Below, in pieces: positions 53,694 to 62,638 of a stretch of 64,000 bases of DNA (within the stretch, counting starts at the first letter, position 1; each line of letters opens with the position of its first letter). The stretch is from Paenibacillus sacheonensis. Lineage in GTDB: Bacteria > Bacillota > Bacilli > Paenibacillales > Paenibacillaceae. The notes beneath the pieces were generated by a model. The model saw only the letters and a list, made by a program, of their open reading frames with translations, searched no databases and was not told where the DNA came from. Where the stretch lies: positions 434,001 to 498,000 of the forward strand of contig NZ_JAAAMU010000001.1 in assembly GCF_009909195.1 (NCBI RefSeq), read 5' to 3'. A program made the translations under genes and the position numbers.

Positions 53694-53711
53694 TGTGCAA
53701 ATTATTGCTCA
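53694..53711 (+). promoter_or_regulatory. Rrf2 operator 2
   Basis: TGTGCAAATTATTGCTCA, an imperfect palindrome of the same 18-bp size as the site at 53224, sits between the Rrf2 gene and the AbrB-type membrane gene. Confidence 0.5.
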
Positions 53712-53818
53712 CTTTTACTCCCGCTCCAGTTTCTATCATTCCTCCCATCGGAGTACGAACGCTAAGTTATAGCGATCTATTGAATCAGACATCCTGAAGA
53801 GAAAGAGGTGAGATTCCT

Positions 53819-54922
53819 ATGCGCACGCGCATGCCGATTCGGTTCGGCGCCGTCGTCGTTACGCTTGCTTTGTCCGTCGCCGGGGGACTGTTGTTCAGTC
53901 TCGTCCGGCTGCCCATACCGTGGATGCTTGGCCCGATGTTCGCGATGCTGGTCGCCAATAACATGGTGGAGAACCGGTTCGCTTGGCCGATGCCATTCCG
54001 CAACGCGGCGATGATCATGATCGGCTACACGATCGGGCTGTCCATGACCGCCGCCGCCTTGAGAGCGATGGCGCTTCAGCTGCCCTATATGCTGCTGATG
54101 GCCGTATTGCTGCTGGCCTACTGTGCGGGCATTGCCTACGTCGTTTCGAGATTCTCGGGAACGGGATATAAGACGGCGCTGATGGGCAGCATACCGGGCG
54201 GATTGTCGCAGATCATCCTGCTCGCCGAAGAGACGGACGGCATCGATCTTACATCCGTTACGTTCACGCAGGTCACGCGCCTGATCATGATCGTCGTCTG
54301 CATGCCGCTCATCGTGTTTAGCCCGATTCTGGGACAAGTGAAAGACGCCGCGGCTTCCGCAGCCGGCAGCGCAGCTTCCGCAAGCTGGGGCGGGCTATTC
54401 CCGAACATCCTCGTCTTCGGCGCCGTCAGCATCGTTTGCGCCTTCGTCGGCAATCGCGTCAAGCTGCCTACCGCCTATTTGCTCGGCCCGACCATCGGGA
54501 CCTGCTTGCTGCAGCTGACCGGACTTCACGGTCCGTCGCTGCCCGTCTCCCTCACGCAGCTTGCGCAGCTGATGATCGGCACGTATGTCGGCTTAATGCT
54601 GCGTCCTCGAAATATGCCGAACAAGGTCAAAACGTTATCGCTTGCGATCGGCAGCAGCCTGCTGCTGATTGCCGGGGCGCTGGGTCTTGCGCTGCTGCTG
54701 TCTTTCCTGCAGCCGGTGTCCGAAGCGACGGGGCTTCTCAGTCTCGCCCCTGGCGGAATGGACCAAATGAGCATTATCGCGCATGAGATTCATGCGAACC
54801 TGTCCATCGTAGCGGGGTATCAGCTGTTCCGGGCGCTGTTCATCCTCTTCTTCGTGCCGCCGCTGCTGCGGATGGTGCTTCACATTCAGCCGGGCGGCGC
54901 GAAGCGGCGGGGAGCCGCCTGA
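53819..54922 (+). CDS. AbrB-family membrane protein (PF05145 type)
   Basis: 367 residues, about ten predicted membrane segments in two duplicated halves, the first with LPIPWMLGPMFAMLVANN and the second with LPTAYLLGPTIGTCLLQ. Both halves carry GG(L/M)xQ(I/M) signatures (IPGGLSQIILLAEE and APGGMDQMSIIAHE). Despite the old label ammonia monooxygenase regulator, this is a putative transporter of unknown substrate. GAAAGAGGTGAG precedes the ATG. Confidence 0.87.
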   Translation: MRTRMPIRFGAVVVTLALSVAGGLLFSLVRLPIPWMLGPMFAMLVANNMVENRFAWPMPFRNAAMIMIGYTIGLSMTAAALRAMALQLPYMLLMAVLLLAYCAGIAYVVSRFSGTGYKTALMGSIPGGLSQIILLAEETDGIDLTSVTFTQVTRLIMIVVCMPLIVFSPILGQVKDAAASAAGSAASASWGGLFPNILVFGAVSIVCAFVGNRVKLPTAYLLGPTIGTCLLQLTGLHGPSLPVSLTQLAQLMIGTYVGLMLRPRNMPNKVKTLSLAIGSSLLLIAGALGLALLLSFLQPVSEATGLLSLAPGGMDQMSIIAHEIHANLSIVAGYQLFRALFILFFVPPLLRMVLHIQPGGAKRRGAA

Positions 54923-54953
54923 TCAAAATCATTTTTATTGGAGGTAGTCTATC

Positions 54954-55523
54954 ATGGAAGCATTGAACATCGATTTCAGCAAAACCGCATTGGTCCTCAT
55001 TGATTTGCAGAAAGGCATTATCGGCAGAGCGCCTGCAGCGGCCGAGATTATCTCGAACGGGGTTCGGCTCGTGGAGCAGTTCCGCGCGAACGGCGGGTTC
55101 ATCTCGTTCGTGAAGGTCGATTTCGTGGACGGCAAGGACGCGCTGAGACCAGTGACCGATCAGTCCGCTCAAGCGGGCGGCTATCCCGAAGGCTGGTCGG
55201 AGTTCGTGCCGGAGCTTGGCGTCGGTCCGCGCGATCATGTCGTCGTCAAGCGGCAGTGGAGCGCATTCATAGGCACGGATCTCGACGTGCAGCTCCGCCG
55301 CCGGGGGATCGACACGATCGTGCTCTGCGGCATCTCGACGAACATCGGCGTCGAGTCGACGGCGAGAGACGCGTTCCAATTGGGTTACAACCAAATCTTC
55401 ATTACGGACGCGATGGTGGCGCTCAGCCAAGAAGAGCATGACGCGACATGCAAATACATTTTCCCGCGCATCGGGAAGCTGAGGACGACGGCGGCGTTCG
55501 TAGACAGCGTCAGCGGCAAATAA
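54954..55523 (+). CDS. Isochorismatase-family cysteine hydrolase
   Basis: 189 residues, ATG 54954 with GGAGGTAG. The catalytic triad is visible: Asp17 in ALVLIDLQKG, Lys99 in VVVKRQWSAF, Cys125 in VLCGISTNIGVESTARDA, which marks a cysteine hydrolase and not the Cys-less isochorismatase. Substrates in this family include nicotinamide, N-carbamoyl compounds and isochorismate; this one is undetermined. Cotranscribed with the AbrB-type protein, 31 bp downstream. Confidence 0.88.
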   Translation: MEALNIDFSKTALVLIDLQKGIIGRAPAAAEIISNGVRLVEQFRANGGFISFVKVDFVDGKDALRPVTDQSAQAGGYPEGWSEFVPELGVGPRDHVVVKRQWSAFIGTDLDVQLRRRGIDTIVLCGISTNIGVESTARDAFQLGYNQIFITDAMVALSQEEHDATCKYIFPRIGKLRTTAAFVDSVSGK

Positions 55524-55537
55524 GCGTTAATCAAAAG

Positions 55538-55568
55538 AGAGCAGCTTCCCGGCGGGAAGCTGCTCTTT
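55538..55568 (+). terminator. Intrinsic terminator after the hydrolase
   Basis: AGAGCAGCTTCCC (55538-55550) with GGGAAGCTGCTCT (55554-55566), loop GGC, followed by TT. Confidence 0.85.
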
Positions 55569-55581
55569 ATTTAGGAGTCGA

Positions 55582-55845
55582 TTAGCTCTTCCGTTGGAGG
55601 AGCAAGTAGCCGCTGATGGAGGACGTTTTTTTGCGGAATACGATTTTAAAGCCGATGTCGTTGTCCAATAAGCACGCTAAGGCAGTGGATAACAGCGTGC
55701 CCGCTGCCAGGCTGGCCGTGCAGGGACGAGAGCTGCCGATAACGCGCGAAGCGACGATCCTGCGTGCGGAACCGACTACCAGCGGATTTTTCGACCAAGT
55801 AATCAAGACGAGATCAGGTTGGAGTACAGCCTTGGTGTTTGCCAT
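55582..55845 (-). CDS. Hypothetical small protein
   Basis: 87 residues. A good site (CGAGGTGATTCGAA) before ATG 55845 and the isolated setting support a real gene. The sequence is basic with a mildly hydrophobic middle (TASLAAGTLLSTALACLL) and ends FKIVFRKKTSSISGYLLLQRK; no recognised domain. The stop lies 14 bp from the terminator of the convergent hydrolase gene. Function unknown. Confidence 0.55.
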   Translation of the reverse strand: MANTKAVLQPDLVLITWSKNPLVVGSARRIVASRVIGSSRPCTASLAAGTLLSTALACLLDNDIGFKIVFRKKTSSISGYLLLQRKS

Positions 55846-56110
55846 TTCGAATCACCTCGTTTACTAGGGGTTACTCTATTAAATGTGAGGTAGATTCAGA
55901 GTGTGCTAGATGATAGCCGCGGTTTCGGGCTTGGACCGCAACAATGCTGCGCTTGCATGCGTCGAATGGGATAGCTCCCTTAATTATCCTGTTCTGCATA
56001 AGGGTGTGCGGCAAATCGGTCCGCCATCCGAGATTGGAAATCAGGGAGACTGCTTGCAAGAGTGAGCAAGCGAACCTAAGTTGAACGAGCGTGAAAGGGG
56101 GAAAGCGGCA

Positions 56111-56809
56111 TTGAAAATTCGAGGGATGATGCTTCTCGCCGTATGCCTGCTGCTTGGCGGATGCTCCCATGCCAATTCAAACCTTACTCGGGGGAATGCA
56201 ATCATCGATTGGGTTGATTTCGTGAAGCTTGACGGACGTTCCTACTCGGGTTTACATCAGAGCGTGATCCGGAATCCGAAGGACATAACGAATCAAGTCG
56301 TTGGCAAAGTGAAATTCAATGTGCAAGGCGTCTCGAACCCGAGTTATCATACCAAGGACGGAGATGCGTCGTTCCTGCAGGAAGGATCCAAGCTCTACCG
56401 TGTCCAAGGCTATGAGCCAGATGTGCTGATCGCGGCGAAGGACGATACGACAATCGGGGGATACCGCCTGTACCGCAACGAAGAAAGCGGTGATCTGCTG
56501 CGCGACTGGTATGAGGATGTTCCTCTAGACAAGGTCGGGCATGCGGCGCTATACAGAGATCAGGAGACCTCGCCGTACGTGACGCTTCGAGACGAAGAGC
56601 TGAAGTCGTTTATACAGCTGCTGGAAGAAGGGGAGGACGTGCAAGATTACCGTTCAAGTCAGCCGGCTGATCCGCTCATTTATCGCATGGTTCTCTACAC
56701 AGACAGCCCGATTGCCTATTCGTTTGTTATCTACGGCGACCATGTTTATTTCGCACCGGCGAAGGTGAGATTGGTCGACGATGCCATGCGCCAGTGGTTG
56801 TATCGCTAA
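56111..56809 (+). CDS. Hypothetical lipoprotein
   Basis: 232 residues from TTG 56111 (AAAGGGGGAAAG upstream). The start gives a compact lipoprotein signal, MKIRGMMLLAVCLLLGGC, with lipobox LGGC; the earlier TTG at 56081 would add a polar stretch in front. The mature part has no family I recognise: IDWVDFVKLDGRSYSGLHQS, KFNVQGVSNPSYHTKDGDAS, LYRVQGYEPDVLIAAKDD. This suggests a small beta-rich extracellular domain. The 235-bp gap upstream (55846-56080) has no gene. Confidence 0.7.
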   Translation: MKIRGMMLLAVCLLLGGCSHANSNLTRGNAIIDWVDFVKLDGRSYSGLHQSVIRNPKDITNQVVGKVKFNVQGVSNPSYHTKDGDASFLQEGSKLYRVQGYEPDVLIAAKDDTTIGGYRLYRNEESGDLLRDWYEDVPLDKVGHAALYRDQETSPYVTLRDEELKSFIQLLEEGEDVQDYRSSQPADPLIYRMVLYTDSPIAYSFVIYGDHVYFAPAKVRLVDDAMRQWLYR

Positions 56810-56850
56810 GACAAGAAAATCAGCCATATGCAAAAAGGAAGGGATAAAGA

Positions 56851-57114
56851 ATGGATAACCTGGGATTAATGATTTTAACCGTGTTTATTATGATCGTTGT
56901 GCTGCTGTTTTTTGCAGGCGTGGCAGTGGACTTTATAAGCCCAAGTGCGCTTCAGGTACAGCTGTTTGGCATCCAGGTAACGCTGATGGGGGTCCTGATT
57001 GTAGTGGCCGGCTATCAGGGATATGGGTTTGCGATCGGGGTAGTGGGGCTGTTAATCGGCATGTTCGGTACTTTCAGAGATCCAAGCCCGGCAGCTGATA
57101 AATCGCGAGATTAA
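56851..57114 (+). CDS. Hypothetical small membrane protein
   Basis: 87 residues, ATG 56851 with AAAGGAAGGG. Two to three hydrophobic segments (LMILTVFIMIVVLLFFAGVAV; VTLMGVLIVVAGYQ; FAIGVVGLLIGMF) and a charged C-tail. No known domain. It may be cotranscribed with the lipoprotein 41 bp upstream. Confidence 0.7.
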   Translation: MDNLGLMILTVFIMIVVLLFFAGVAVDFISPSALQVQLFGIQVTLMGVLIVVAGYQGYGFAIGVVGLLIGMFGTFRDPSPAADKSRD

Positions 57115-57153
57115 TAGCGACGCGCGCAGTTAAGTAGCCACTCTCGGTCCAAA

Positions 57154-57183
57154 CGAAAAAAACGTCCATCGCGGACGTTTTTT
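57154..57183. terminator. Bidirectional terminator
   Basis: AAAAAAACGTCC / GGACGTTTTTTT around ATCGC; T runs on both strands serve the small membrane protein and the convergent small gene. Confidence 0.9.
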
Positions 57184-57197
57184 TGTATGCGCTGCCT

Positions 57198-57374
57198 TCA
57201 GCGAGAAATGACGGCAATGATTTTTTTCAAAGGGACATATATTTTCGTGCCCAATAAGGTTCGCAATACGACGATGCCGTTGTGCAGTCTGATGATGCGG
57301 CCTCCGATTTCTTCTCCGGAACCCGTTTTGAGTACGATGAATTTTCCGTGAAGGCGTTTCAGCAGCATAAGCAT
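57198..57374 (-). CDS. Hypothetical small beta-rich protein
   Basis: 58 residues from ATG 57374, chosen because AAAGGAG lies 9 nt upstream; ATG 57383 directly abuts that site. The sequence LHGKFIVLKTGSGEEIGGRI and VVLRTLLGTKIYVPLKKIIAVI alternates hydrophobic and polar residues like a small SH3/Sm-like barrel, similar in style to short spore-associated DUF proteins. Function unknown. Confidence 0.6.
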   Translation of the reverse strand: MLMLLKRLHGKFIVLKTGSGEEIGGRIIRLHNGIVVLRTLLGTKIYVPLKKIIAVISR

Positions 57375-57516
57375 GGCGATCATCTCCTTTCAAAGATGGA
57401 TAGTCTATTACTATGAAAATGGGAGCGATAGGGTTCGGGCTTGTCATAGAATTGGGGGATTCTTAGTCGATTCCAAGCATCGCGAGCGAACAAAATAATC
57501 CTGGCGAAAATAATAA

Positions 57517-57543
57517 AACCCGGCACGTCATGCGTGCCGGGTT
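57517..57543 (-). terminator. Orphan hairpin with a T tract on the minus strand
   Basis: AACCCGGCACG/CGTGCCGGGTT (57517-57527 with 57533-57543). On the minus strand it is followed by TTATTAT; no minus-strand gene precedes it, so it could end a small antisense transcript. Confidence 0.4.
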
Positions 57544-57704
57544 ATCCGTTAGATTCTGAATGCTTAACTGCTGCAGCTGACTGCAGGAGCCATAGATACA
57601 TAATAGTCTACAAAAATTTCCAACATAAGTCTATTCCTTTTTTACCCGAGGAGGTATGTTTAGTTCAGCGGCCGCGGCGCGAATTCAATAAGGGAGATCA
57701 ACGC

Positions 57705-58559
57705 ATGGAGCCATATTATTGGGATGAGCAAATCGAGTATTTAAAGACGTCCACTTCCTTGTTCTACAACGATGACTATATCGAATTCCTGGTCGAGCGC
57801 CTATGGAGGATCGATCGTCCCGTTCGTGTCGTGGATTTTGGCTGCGGGTATGGCCACTTGGGCATTCGGCTGCTGCCCCTATTGCCGGAAGGCTCCGAAT
57901 ATGTCGGCATCGATGCGGGAATCAAACTAATCGAGCACGCGCGAAAGATATGCAGCGAGTTACCTTACCGCATGCAGTTTTTCACGGGGGACGTTCACCA
58001 TTTCGATTTTACGGAAAAATATGATCTTGCTGTTTGCCATGCATTGCTGCTTCATATGAACGACCCCATCGCCGTATTGAATCGCATGGCGGATTGCGTC
58101 AAGAAAGAAGGGAGGGTCATCGCCTTCGAGCCGCATTGGATCGGAACGAACGCAAGCTTTCACTTTGACGGTCTCGACCAGTCTGCGGTTATTCCGCTGG
58201 GGCAGCTGCAGGCATTGTTCGAGCGCGATGCGCAGCGTACCGGGAAAGACGGCAATATCGGATTAAAGCTCCCCTTGTATTTTAACCGTATAGGTCTAAG
58301 CGACGTGCAGTGCCGCGTGAGCGATAAAGTGAATATATACGATCCGTCGACGACCGGAGAGACTCGGATGTATGAGGGTTTGCGATTCAATGACCCTGGG
58401 GAACGTATATCCTTTACCGAGAAGCTGCTGGCACGAGGCATGTCCGAAGAAGAGGCCAATAGGCAATACGAGTGCGAAAAAATGCTGTCGGAACGATTTA
58501 CCCCGTCCATGGCCGCGACTTATGCAGCGGGGATGAAAATCACCTTCGGCACCGTATGA
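57705..58559 (+). CDS. SAM-dependent methyltransferase
   Basis: 284 residues from ATG 57705 (AAGGGAGATCAACGC upstream; the frame is open from 57534 but crosses the orphan hairpin). Class I fold: motif I VVDFGCGYGHLGIRLLPLL, YVGIDAG, MQFFTGDVHHFDF, DLAVCHALLLHMNDP. The ~110-residue C-terminal part is specific to this subgroup. It stands alone. Substrate unknown. Confidence 0.85.
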   Translation: MEPYYWDEQIEYLKTSTSLFYNDDYIEFLVERLWRIDRPVRVVDFGCGYGHLGIRLLPLLPEGSEYVGIDAGIKLIEHARKICSELPYRMQFFTGDVHHFDFTEKYDLAVCHALLLHMNDPIAVLNRMADCVKKEGRVIAFEPHWIGTNASFHFDGLDQSAVIPLGQLQALFERDAQRTGKDGNIGLKLPLYFNRIGLSDVQCRVSDKVNIYDPSTTGETRMYEGLRFNDPGERISFTEKLLARGMSEEEANRQYECEKMLSERFTPSMAATYAAGMKITFGTV

Positions 58560-58702
58560 CTATGCGAATGGGCTGCGCTTAGCTTCGCTGAAGCTTAGGG
58601 CAGCTATTGTCTGCGGTTAATCTCGTAAATTTAAACTTGCGCTCGATCACATCAGATCCGCCCTCGATACCGCTTTACCGTAAACCATAGCCCGACAACC
58701 AC

Positions 58703-58728
58703 AAGACTGCCGTCGTCGGCAGTCTTTG
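58703..58728 (+). terminator. Intrinsic terminator
   Basis: AAGACTGCCG (58703-58712) with CGGCAGTCTT (58717-58726), loop TCGT, then TG; ends the methyltransferase transcript. Confidence 0.8.
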
Positions 58729-58766
58729 TTCGCTGTCTGACCGATAACCGGCAAGAAATTTCAAGG

Positions 58767-58808
58767 TTGACTTCATCAACCAGCCGGTGTTATATTGTGC
58801 ATACACAA
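58767..58808 (+). promoter_or_regulatory. Promoter and GntR-type operator of the ABC operon
   Basis: TTGACT (58767-58772), 18 bp, TATATT (58791-58796), overlapped by the palindrome TTGTG-CATA-CACAA (58795-58808). A YtrA-type regulator is encoded at the end of the same operon and would bind here. Confidence 0.75.
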
Positions 58809-58835
58809 CATACACAGTTATTGAGGAGGTACGGC

Positions 58836-59690
58836 ATGCTGGCATTGGACGTCCGCAACGTGACTAAAAACTATCCGGGTTTTCAATTAAAGGATGTATC
58901 GTTTCAATTGGAGAAGGGCTATATTATGGGGTTTATCGGTGCCAATGGCGCAGGGAAAACGACCACGATCAAATCGATCTTGAATATGATTCATGTCGAT
59001 CGCGGGGAAGTGCGCATTCTGGGCAAGAATATGGATGAACATGAGCTTGAGCTGAAACAAGAAATCGGATACGCCTTCGGCGGCGTTGATTTCTATACGC
59101 GGAGCAAGATGAAGACGTTGACCGACGTGATTAAGAGGTTCTACGCGAAATGGGATGACGCGGCCTACGCCAACTACCTGCGAAGATTCAAATTGGACGA
59201 AAACAAGAAGATCGCCGAATTGTCGGCAGGCATGAAAGTCAAGTACAGCCTGGCCCTTGCCTTATCCCATGGCGCGAAGCTGCTTATCCTCGACGAACCG
59301 ACAAGCGGTCTCGATCCGGTCTCGAGGGACGATCTGCTCGATGTATTTCAAGAGCTCGTCGTAGACGGCGAGATCAGCATTCTGTTCTCAACGCATATTA
59401 CCTCCGACTTGGAGAAATGCGCGGATTTCATTACCTTTATCGATAACGGTCAGATCATCCGCAGCTCGGAAAAAGATGAATTTATCGGGTCCTACCGTTT
59501 GCTGAACGGCAAAGAAAGTCAGCTGGGTCAAGTGAAGGATCGGTTGATTTCGCACAAAATCAATTCCTTCGGGTTTACGGGATTGATCCATGCCCGAGAT
59601 TTCGATCCCGCTTCCGATATTCAAGCAACTACGCCGAGTCTCGAGGAAATCATGATTTATTTCGCGAAAAGGGAGGATCACCATGGTTAA
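58836..59690 (+). CDS. ABC transporter ATPase (YtrB-like)
   Basis: 284 residues from ATG 58836 with TTGAGGAGGTACGGC; the frame opens earlier across the promoter. Walker A GANGAGKTT, Q-loop-like region YAFGGVDFYT (the usual Gln not obvious), signature ELSAGMKVK (LSAGM, a common variant of LSGGQ in this clade), Walker B LLILDEPTSGLDP, and switch His in FSTHIT. Partner of the ABC-2 permease that overlaps by 8 bp. Exporter role inferred, perhaps a wall-antibiotic response as for B. subtilis YtrABC. Confidence 0.9.
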   Translation: MLALDVRNVTKNYPGFQLKDVSFQLEKGYIMGFIGANGAGKTTTIKSILNMIHVDRGEVRILGKNMDEHELELKQEIGYAFGGVDFYTRSKMKTLTDVIKRFYAKWDDAAYANYLRRFKLDENKKIAELSAGMKVKYSLALALSHGAKLLILDEPTSGLDPVSRDDLLDVFQELVVDGEISILFSTHITSDLEKCADFITFIDNGQIIRSSEKDEFIGSYRLLNGKESQLGQVKDRLISHKINSFGFTGLIHARDFDPASDIQATTPSLEEIMIYFAKREDHHG

Positions 59691-60339
59691 TTTATTAGTG
59701 AAGGATCTTAAATTAGGCGTGAATCCGATGTTCCTTGTCATGCCGCTGCTGACAGGCGCGTTAATGCTCGTTCCCGGCTGGTTGTATTTTCTCGTGCTGT
59801 TGTACTTCTGCTGGATCACGATTCCGAATATGTTTGCCGGATTTCGAACGCAGAACGATCTGATGTTTACCTCGATGATGCCCGTGACCAAGAAGGACAT
59901 GGTGAAAGCAAGGGTCTCCGTGATCGTCATCCTGGAGTTATTGCATATCGTCGTCGCGATGATCTTCGGCGTGATCAATACGCATTTGTACCCGAACCTG
60001 GTCTATTATTTCTTCGCGCCATCCATGGGGTTTTGGGGATTATGCTTCGTTATGCTGGCGATCTTCAACATCATCTTTATCGCCATGTTCTATAAGACGG
60101 CTTATAAATACGGTCAAGCGGCCTTCGCATCCATCGGAGCCGCGATGCTGTTCGCCGGGGTCGCGCAGTGGATCGGCGTCGAAAGTCCGTATGTATCCGA
60201 TATCTTCAACGGCACCGGCCGGGACGATATGGGACTTCAAACTTCCATCTTGGCCGCGGGCATTGTAATATTTATTGTACTCACCATGATCGCGTACCGC
60301 ATGGCGGTCAAACGATTCCTGAAAGTGGAGATTCAATGA
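59683..60339 (+). CDS. ABC-2-type permease
   Basis: 218 residues with six predicted membrane segments (first LGVNPMFLVMPLLTGALMLVP) and FRTQNDLMFTSMMPVTKKDMVKAR, a signature of ABC-2 permeases that pair with YtrB-like ATPases. Starts 8 bp inside the ATPase gene and ends in ATGA overlap with the regulator. Confidence 0.87.
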   Translation: MVNLLVKDLKLGVNPMFLVMPLLTGALMLVPGWLYFLVLLYFCWITIPNMFAGFRTQNDLMFTSMMPVTKKDMVKARVSVIVILELLHIVVAMIFGVINTHLYPNLVYYFFAPSMGFWGLCFVMLAIFNIIFIAMFYKTAYKYGQAAFASIGAAMLFAGVAQWIGVESPYVSDIFNGTGRDDMGLQTSILAAGIVIFIVLTMIAYRMAVKRFLKVEIQ

Positions 60340-60701
60340 ACGTAGCGATATCAAGCACATCCGAGAAACCGATCTATCAGCAGCTCTTCGAGCAAATCAG
60401 CGCCCAGATTTTGAAAGGCGAGTTGGAAAGCGGATATAGTTTGCCTCCGATCCGGCAAGCTGCCCTAGAGCTTCGCGTCAGCGTCATCACCGTCAAGAAA
60501 GCTTGGGAAGAGCTCGAACGCAGCGGCTTGATCAACACCGTAACGGGAAAAGGATGTTTTGTCGCCGAATTCTCGCCCGAGGAGATGCTGCAGCTTCGCA
60601 ACGAGACGATCTTGAAGCAAATGGAGATCGACACGTCGTATTACAAATCCTTCGGCCTCACGATTGAAGACGTGTTCGAGCTGATGAAGAAGATTTATTA
60701 A
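60336..60701 (+). CDS. GntR-family regulator, YtrA subfamily
   Basis: 121 residues. GntR winged helix SEKPIYQQLFEQISAQILKGELESGYSLPPIRQAALELRVSVITVKKAWEELERSGLINTVTGKGCFV, followed by only ~45 residues of helical tail (EEMLQLRNETILKQMEID), the short-tail hallmark of YtrA members. Last gene of the operon it probably represses. Confidence 0.92.
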   Translation: MNVAISSTSEKPIYQQLFEQISAQILKGELESGYSLPPIRQAALELRVSVITVKKAWEELERSGLINTVTGKGCFVAEFSPEEMLQLRNETILKQMEIDTSYYKSFGLTIEDVFELMKKIY

Positions 60702-60709
60702 GGGCATGA

Positions 60710-60745
60710 GAACGGCAGCCATCAAGGAATGGCTGCCGTTTTGCG
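60710..60745. terminator. Bidirectional terminator
   Basis: GAACGGCAGCCAT / ATGGCTGCCGTT (60710-60722 with 60729-60740) followed by TT on the plus strand and TCTCATG on the minus strand. It separates the GntR gene from the convergent MFS gene. Confidence 0.8.
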
Positions 60746-60750
60746 TTGCA

Positions 60751-61929
60751 TTATTTGGCTGTCAGCTTCGAATAGTAACGGCTGAATCGGATGGAATACA
60801 GCAGCATATAAATCACGACGAGCGAACCGAACACATTCAGGATGACCAAAGACGAGTGAAGATTGAAAAATTGGGTCAGGACGCCGACGCCGACGACGGG
60901 AACGATGAATCCGGTATAGGCGCTGAAATAGAAAGCCGTGATCACGCGCGGGCGTTCTTCCGGCTTCGGCAGCTGGCTCGCGAAACGCAGCGCGACTTGG
61001 AACGTCCACCCGGCGCCGAAAGCTTGCACGATGATGCCGGTCCACAGCAGGAGCAGACTCTCCGTCTGACCGGCAATTACCGTGATCCATGATCCGAGAA
61101 TGAGGAGCAGGATCGCAACGCGCAGACGCGTTACGGGATTGCGCGGCCAAGGCAGAAACTGCGCCAGTGCCCCGCCGCCGAGCAGGACCAAAATCAACAA
61201 ACCGGAAACGGAGAGATTGGACGTGTGAATGACGTTCTTGACCACGGAAGGGAGCAGGGAAAAGACGATGCCGCCTAACGTGAAGACCATAAAGATCGGA
61301 AGTCCGATAAACGATAGGAAATGCGATCTAATCGTGCTTGGAACGCCGAGCGAGATTTTGGTTTTAGCCGGCTTCGGCGCTTGGGGATCTATGCGGCTCG
61401 GCAAACGCTCTAGAACGAACCAGGCGCTCAGCAGCATGACGAGCAGAATCCAGAACGGCAGCCGAAGCGGCGCAAGGTCCACATACTGCGCAGCCAAGCC
61501 TGCAATGGCAGGGCCAAGGCCGAAAGCCATGTTGACCGTAACGCCGGACAATTTGATCGCCGTGCCCAATTTGTCGCTTGACGCTTGTTTTAACAGAAAC
61601 GCGCTCGCCGTGCCCGTGAAGGCGCCGTACGCGATGCCTTCCAGAATCCGTGCCGCATACAGCATCCAGACGTCGGTGCTCCCGAGAAAGAACAGCGTCG
61701 ATGCGATGGATATCCAAATGCTGACGCGCAGCACCCTTTTCAATCCCCATTCGCTGCCTTTGGCTCCCACGATAAGCAGAGTCGGCAGCAGGAACGCGGC
61801 ATAGACCGCAAACAATAAGGTTAGCTCCAAACTGCTGAGCTTATAATGCTCTTGATACAGCGGTAATAAGGACGATATAAAAGTCGGTCCGCAGGACATC
61901 ATAAGAATAGCCCACAGCATTTTTTTCAT
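60751..61929 (-). CDS. MFS transporter
   Basis: 392 residues with 12 predicted helices: MSCGPTFISSLLPLYQEHY, VGAKGSEWGLKRVLRVS as a diverged motif A, and RILEGIAYGAFTGTASAFLL. The family resembles YwoG/DHA1-like exporters; substrate unknown. AGGGGGAAACG precedes the start. A MarR gene lies 189 bp upstream on the same strand, with shared 16-bp motifs in front of both. Confidence 0.85.
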   Translation of the reverse strand: MKKMLWAILMMSCGPTFISSLLPLYQEHYKLSSLELTLLFAVYAAFLLPTLLIVGAKGSEWGLKRVLRVSIWISIASTLFFLGSTDVWMLYAARILEGIAYGAFTGTASAFLLKQASSDKLGTAIKLSGVTVNMAFGLGPAIAGLAAQYVDLAPLRLPFWILLVMLLSAWFVLERLPSRIDPQAPKPAKTKISLGVPSTIRSHFLSFIGLPIFMVFTLGGIVFSLLPSVVKNVIHTSNLSVSGLLILVLLGGGALAQFLPWPRNPVTRLRVAILLLILGSWITVIAGQTESLLLLWTGIIVQAFGAGWTFQVALRFASQLPKPEERPRVITAFYFSAYTGFIVPVVGVGVLTQFFNLHSSLVILNVFGSLVVIYMLLYSIRFSRYYSKLTAK

Positions 61930-62014
61930 GAACGTTTCCCCCTAAATAGCTTTGTATGGCGAAGTGCTTTTTTAAACGTAAAGGATGTGTCGAATTGAAT
62001 AGGTCCGGATATGG

Positions 62015-62030
62015 TTAGTCTCATATGCCC
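62015..62030 (-). promoter_or_regulatory. Candidate MarR site before the MFS gene
   Basis: TTAGTCTCATATGCCC is identical, over 16 bp, to 62639-62654 in front of the marR gene. Nearby, GGATATGGTTA is repeated three times (from about 62007, 62057 and 62079). Confidence 0.6.
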
Positions 62031-62118
62031 CTATCGAGAACGAAAGGTCGGCATCATGGATATGGTTATCTCCCATCACGGATATGGTTATCTCGTGCAT
62101 GAACGGACCAAACGTTAG

Positions 62119-62559
62119 CTAGCTATCGAACTGAACAAGCACCACGTCGTCCATCATTTTCCGCATGGATTGTGCGTGCTCCGCGCCGAACTTGCTTTCG
62201 AATTCGGCCTGAGCCCGTTCCCAGCCGGATCGTCCGCTTAAGAAACGCTCGAGGCCTGTTTCGGTAATGGATACGATTCTGGCACGCCGATCCGTTTCGC
62301 TGACCTGTATCCGTACCAGTTCATCGCGCTCCAGCGGCCGCAGATTGTGTCCGATGGTCGCACGATCCATGGCCATAAGCTCGGCGAGCTCGTTCATGGT
62401 CTTCGGTCCCTGACGTTTGAGATGGCCGAGAATCGCGTATTGCGTAACCCGTAATCCCGTGCCCGCCAAACAAGCATCGTAGAAACGCGTCAGATGACGT
62501 GTCGCGCGCCGCAGCTTCGTGGCGTTGCACAGCGCTGGAATATCAAAATGGTTGCTCAT
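62119..62559 (-). CDS. MarR-family regulator
   Basis: 146 residues. Winged helix with RVTQYAILGHLKRQGPKTMNELAELMAMDRATIGHNLRPLERDELVRIQVSETDRRARIVSIT and C-terminal dimer helices. AAGGAGGCGTGACTG precedes ATG 62559. It most likely regulates itself and the downstream MFS gene on the same strand. Confidence 0.9.
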   Translation of the reverse strand: MSNHFDIPALCNATKLRRATRHLTRFYDACLAGTGLRVTQYAILGHLKRQGPKTMNELAELMAMDRATIGHNLRPLERDELVRIQVSETDRRARIVSITETGLERFLSGRSGWERAQAEFESKFGAEHAQSMRKMMDDVVLVQFDS

Positions 62560-62638
62560 TCAGTCACGCCTCCTTAAACAATTCCAGGTAAGCCGGATAG
62601 GTCCATTCGCCGATTCGGTCGTCGTGCTATATTCGATT

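Noticed and set aside
57534-57704. N-terminal extension of the methyltransferase
   Set aside because: It crosses a hairpin, and ATG 57705 has a clear ribosome site before a typical start.
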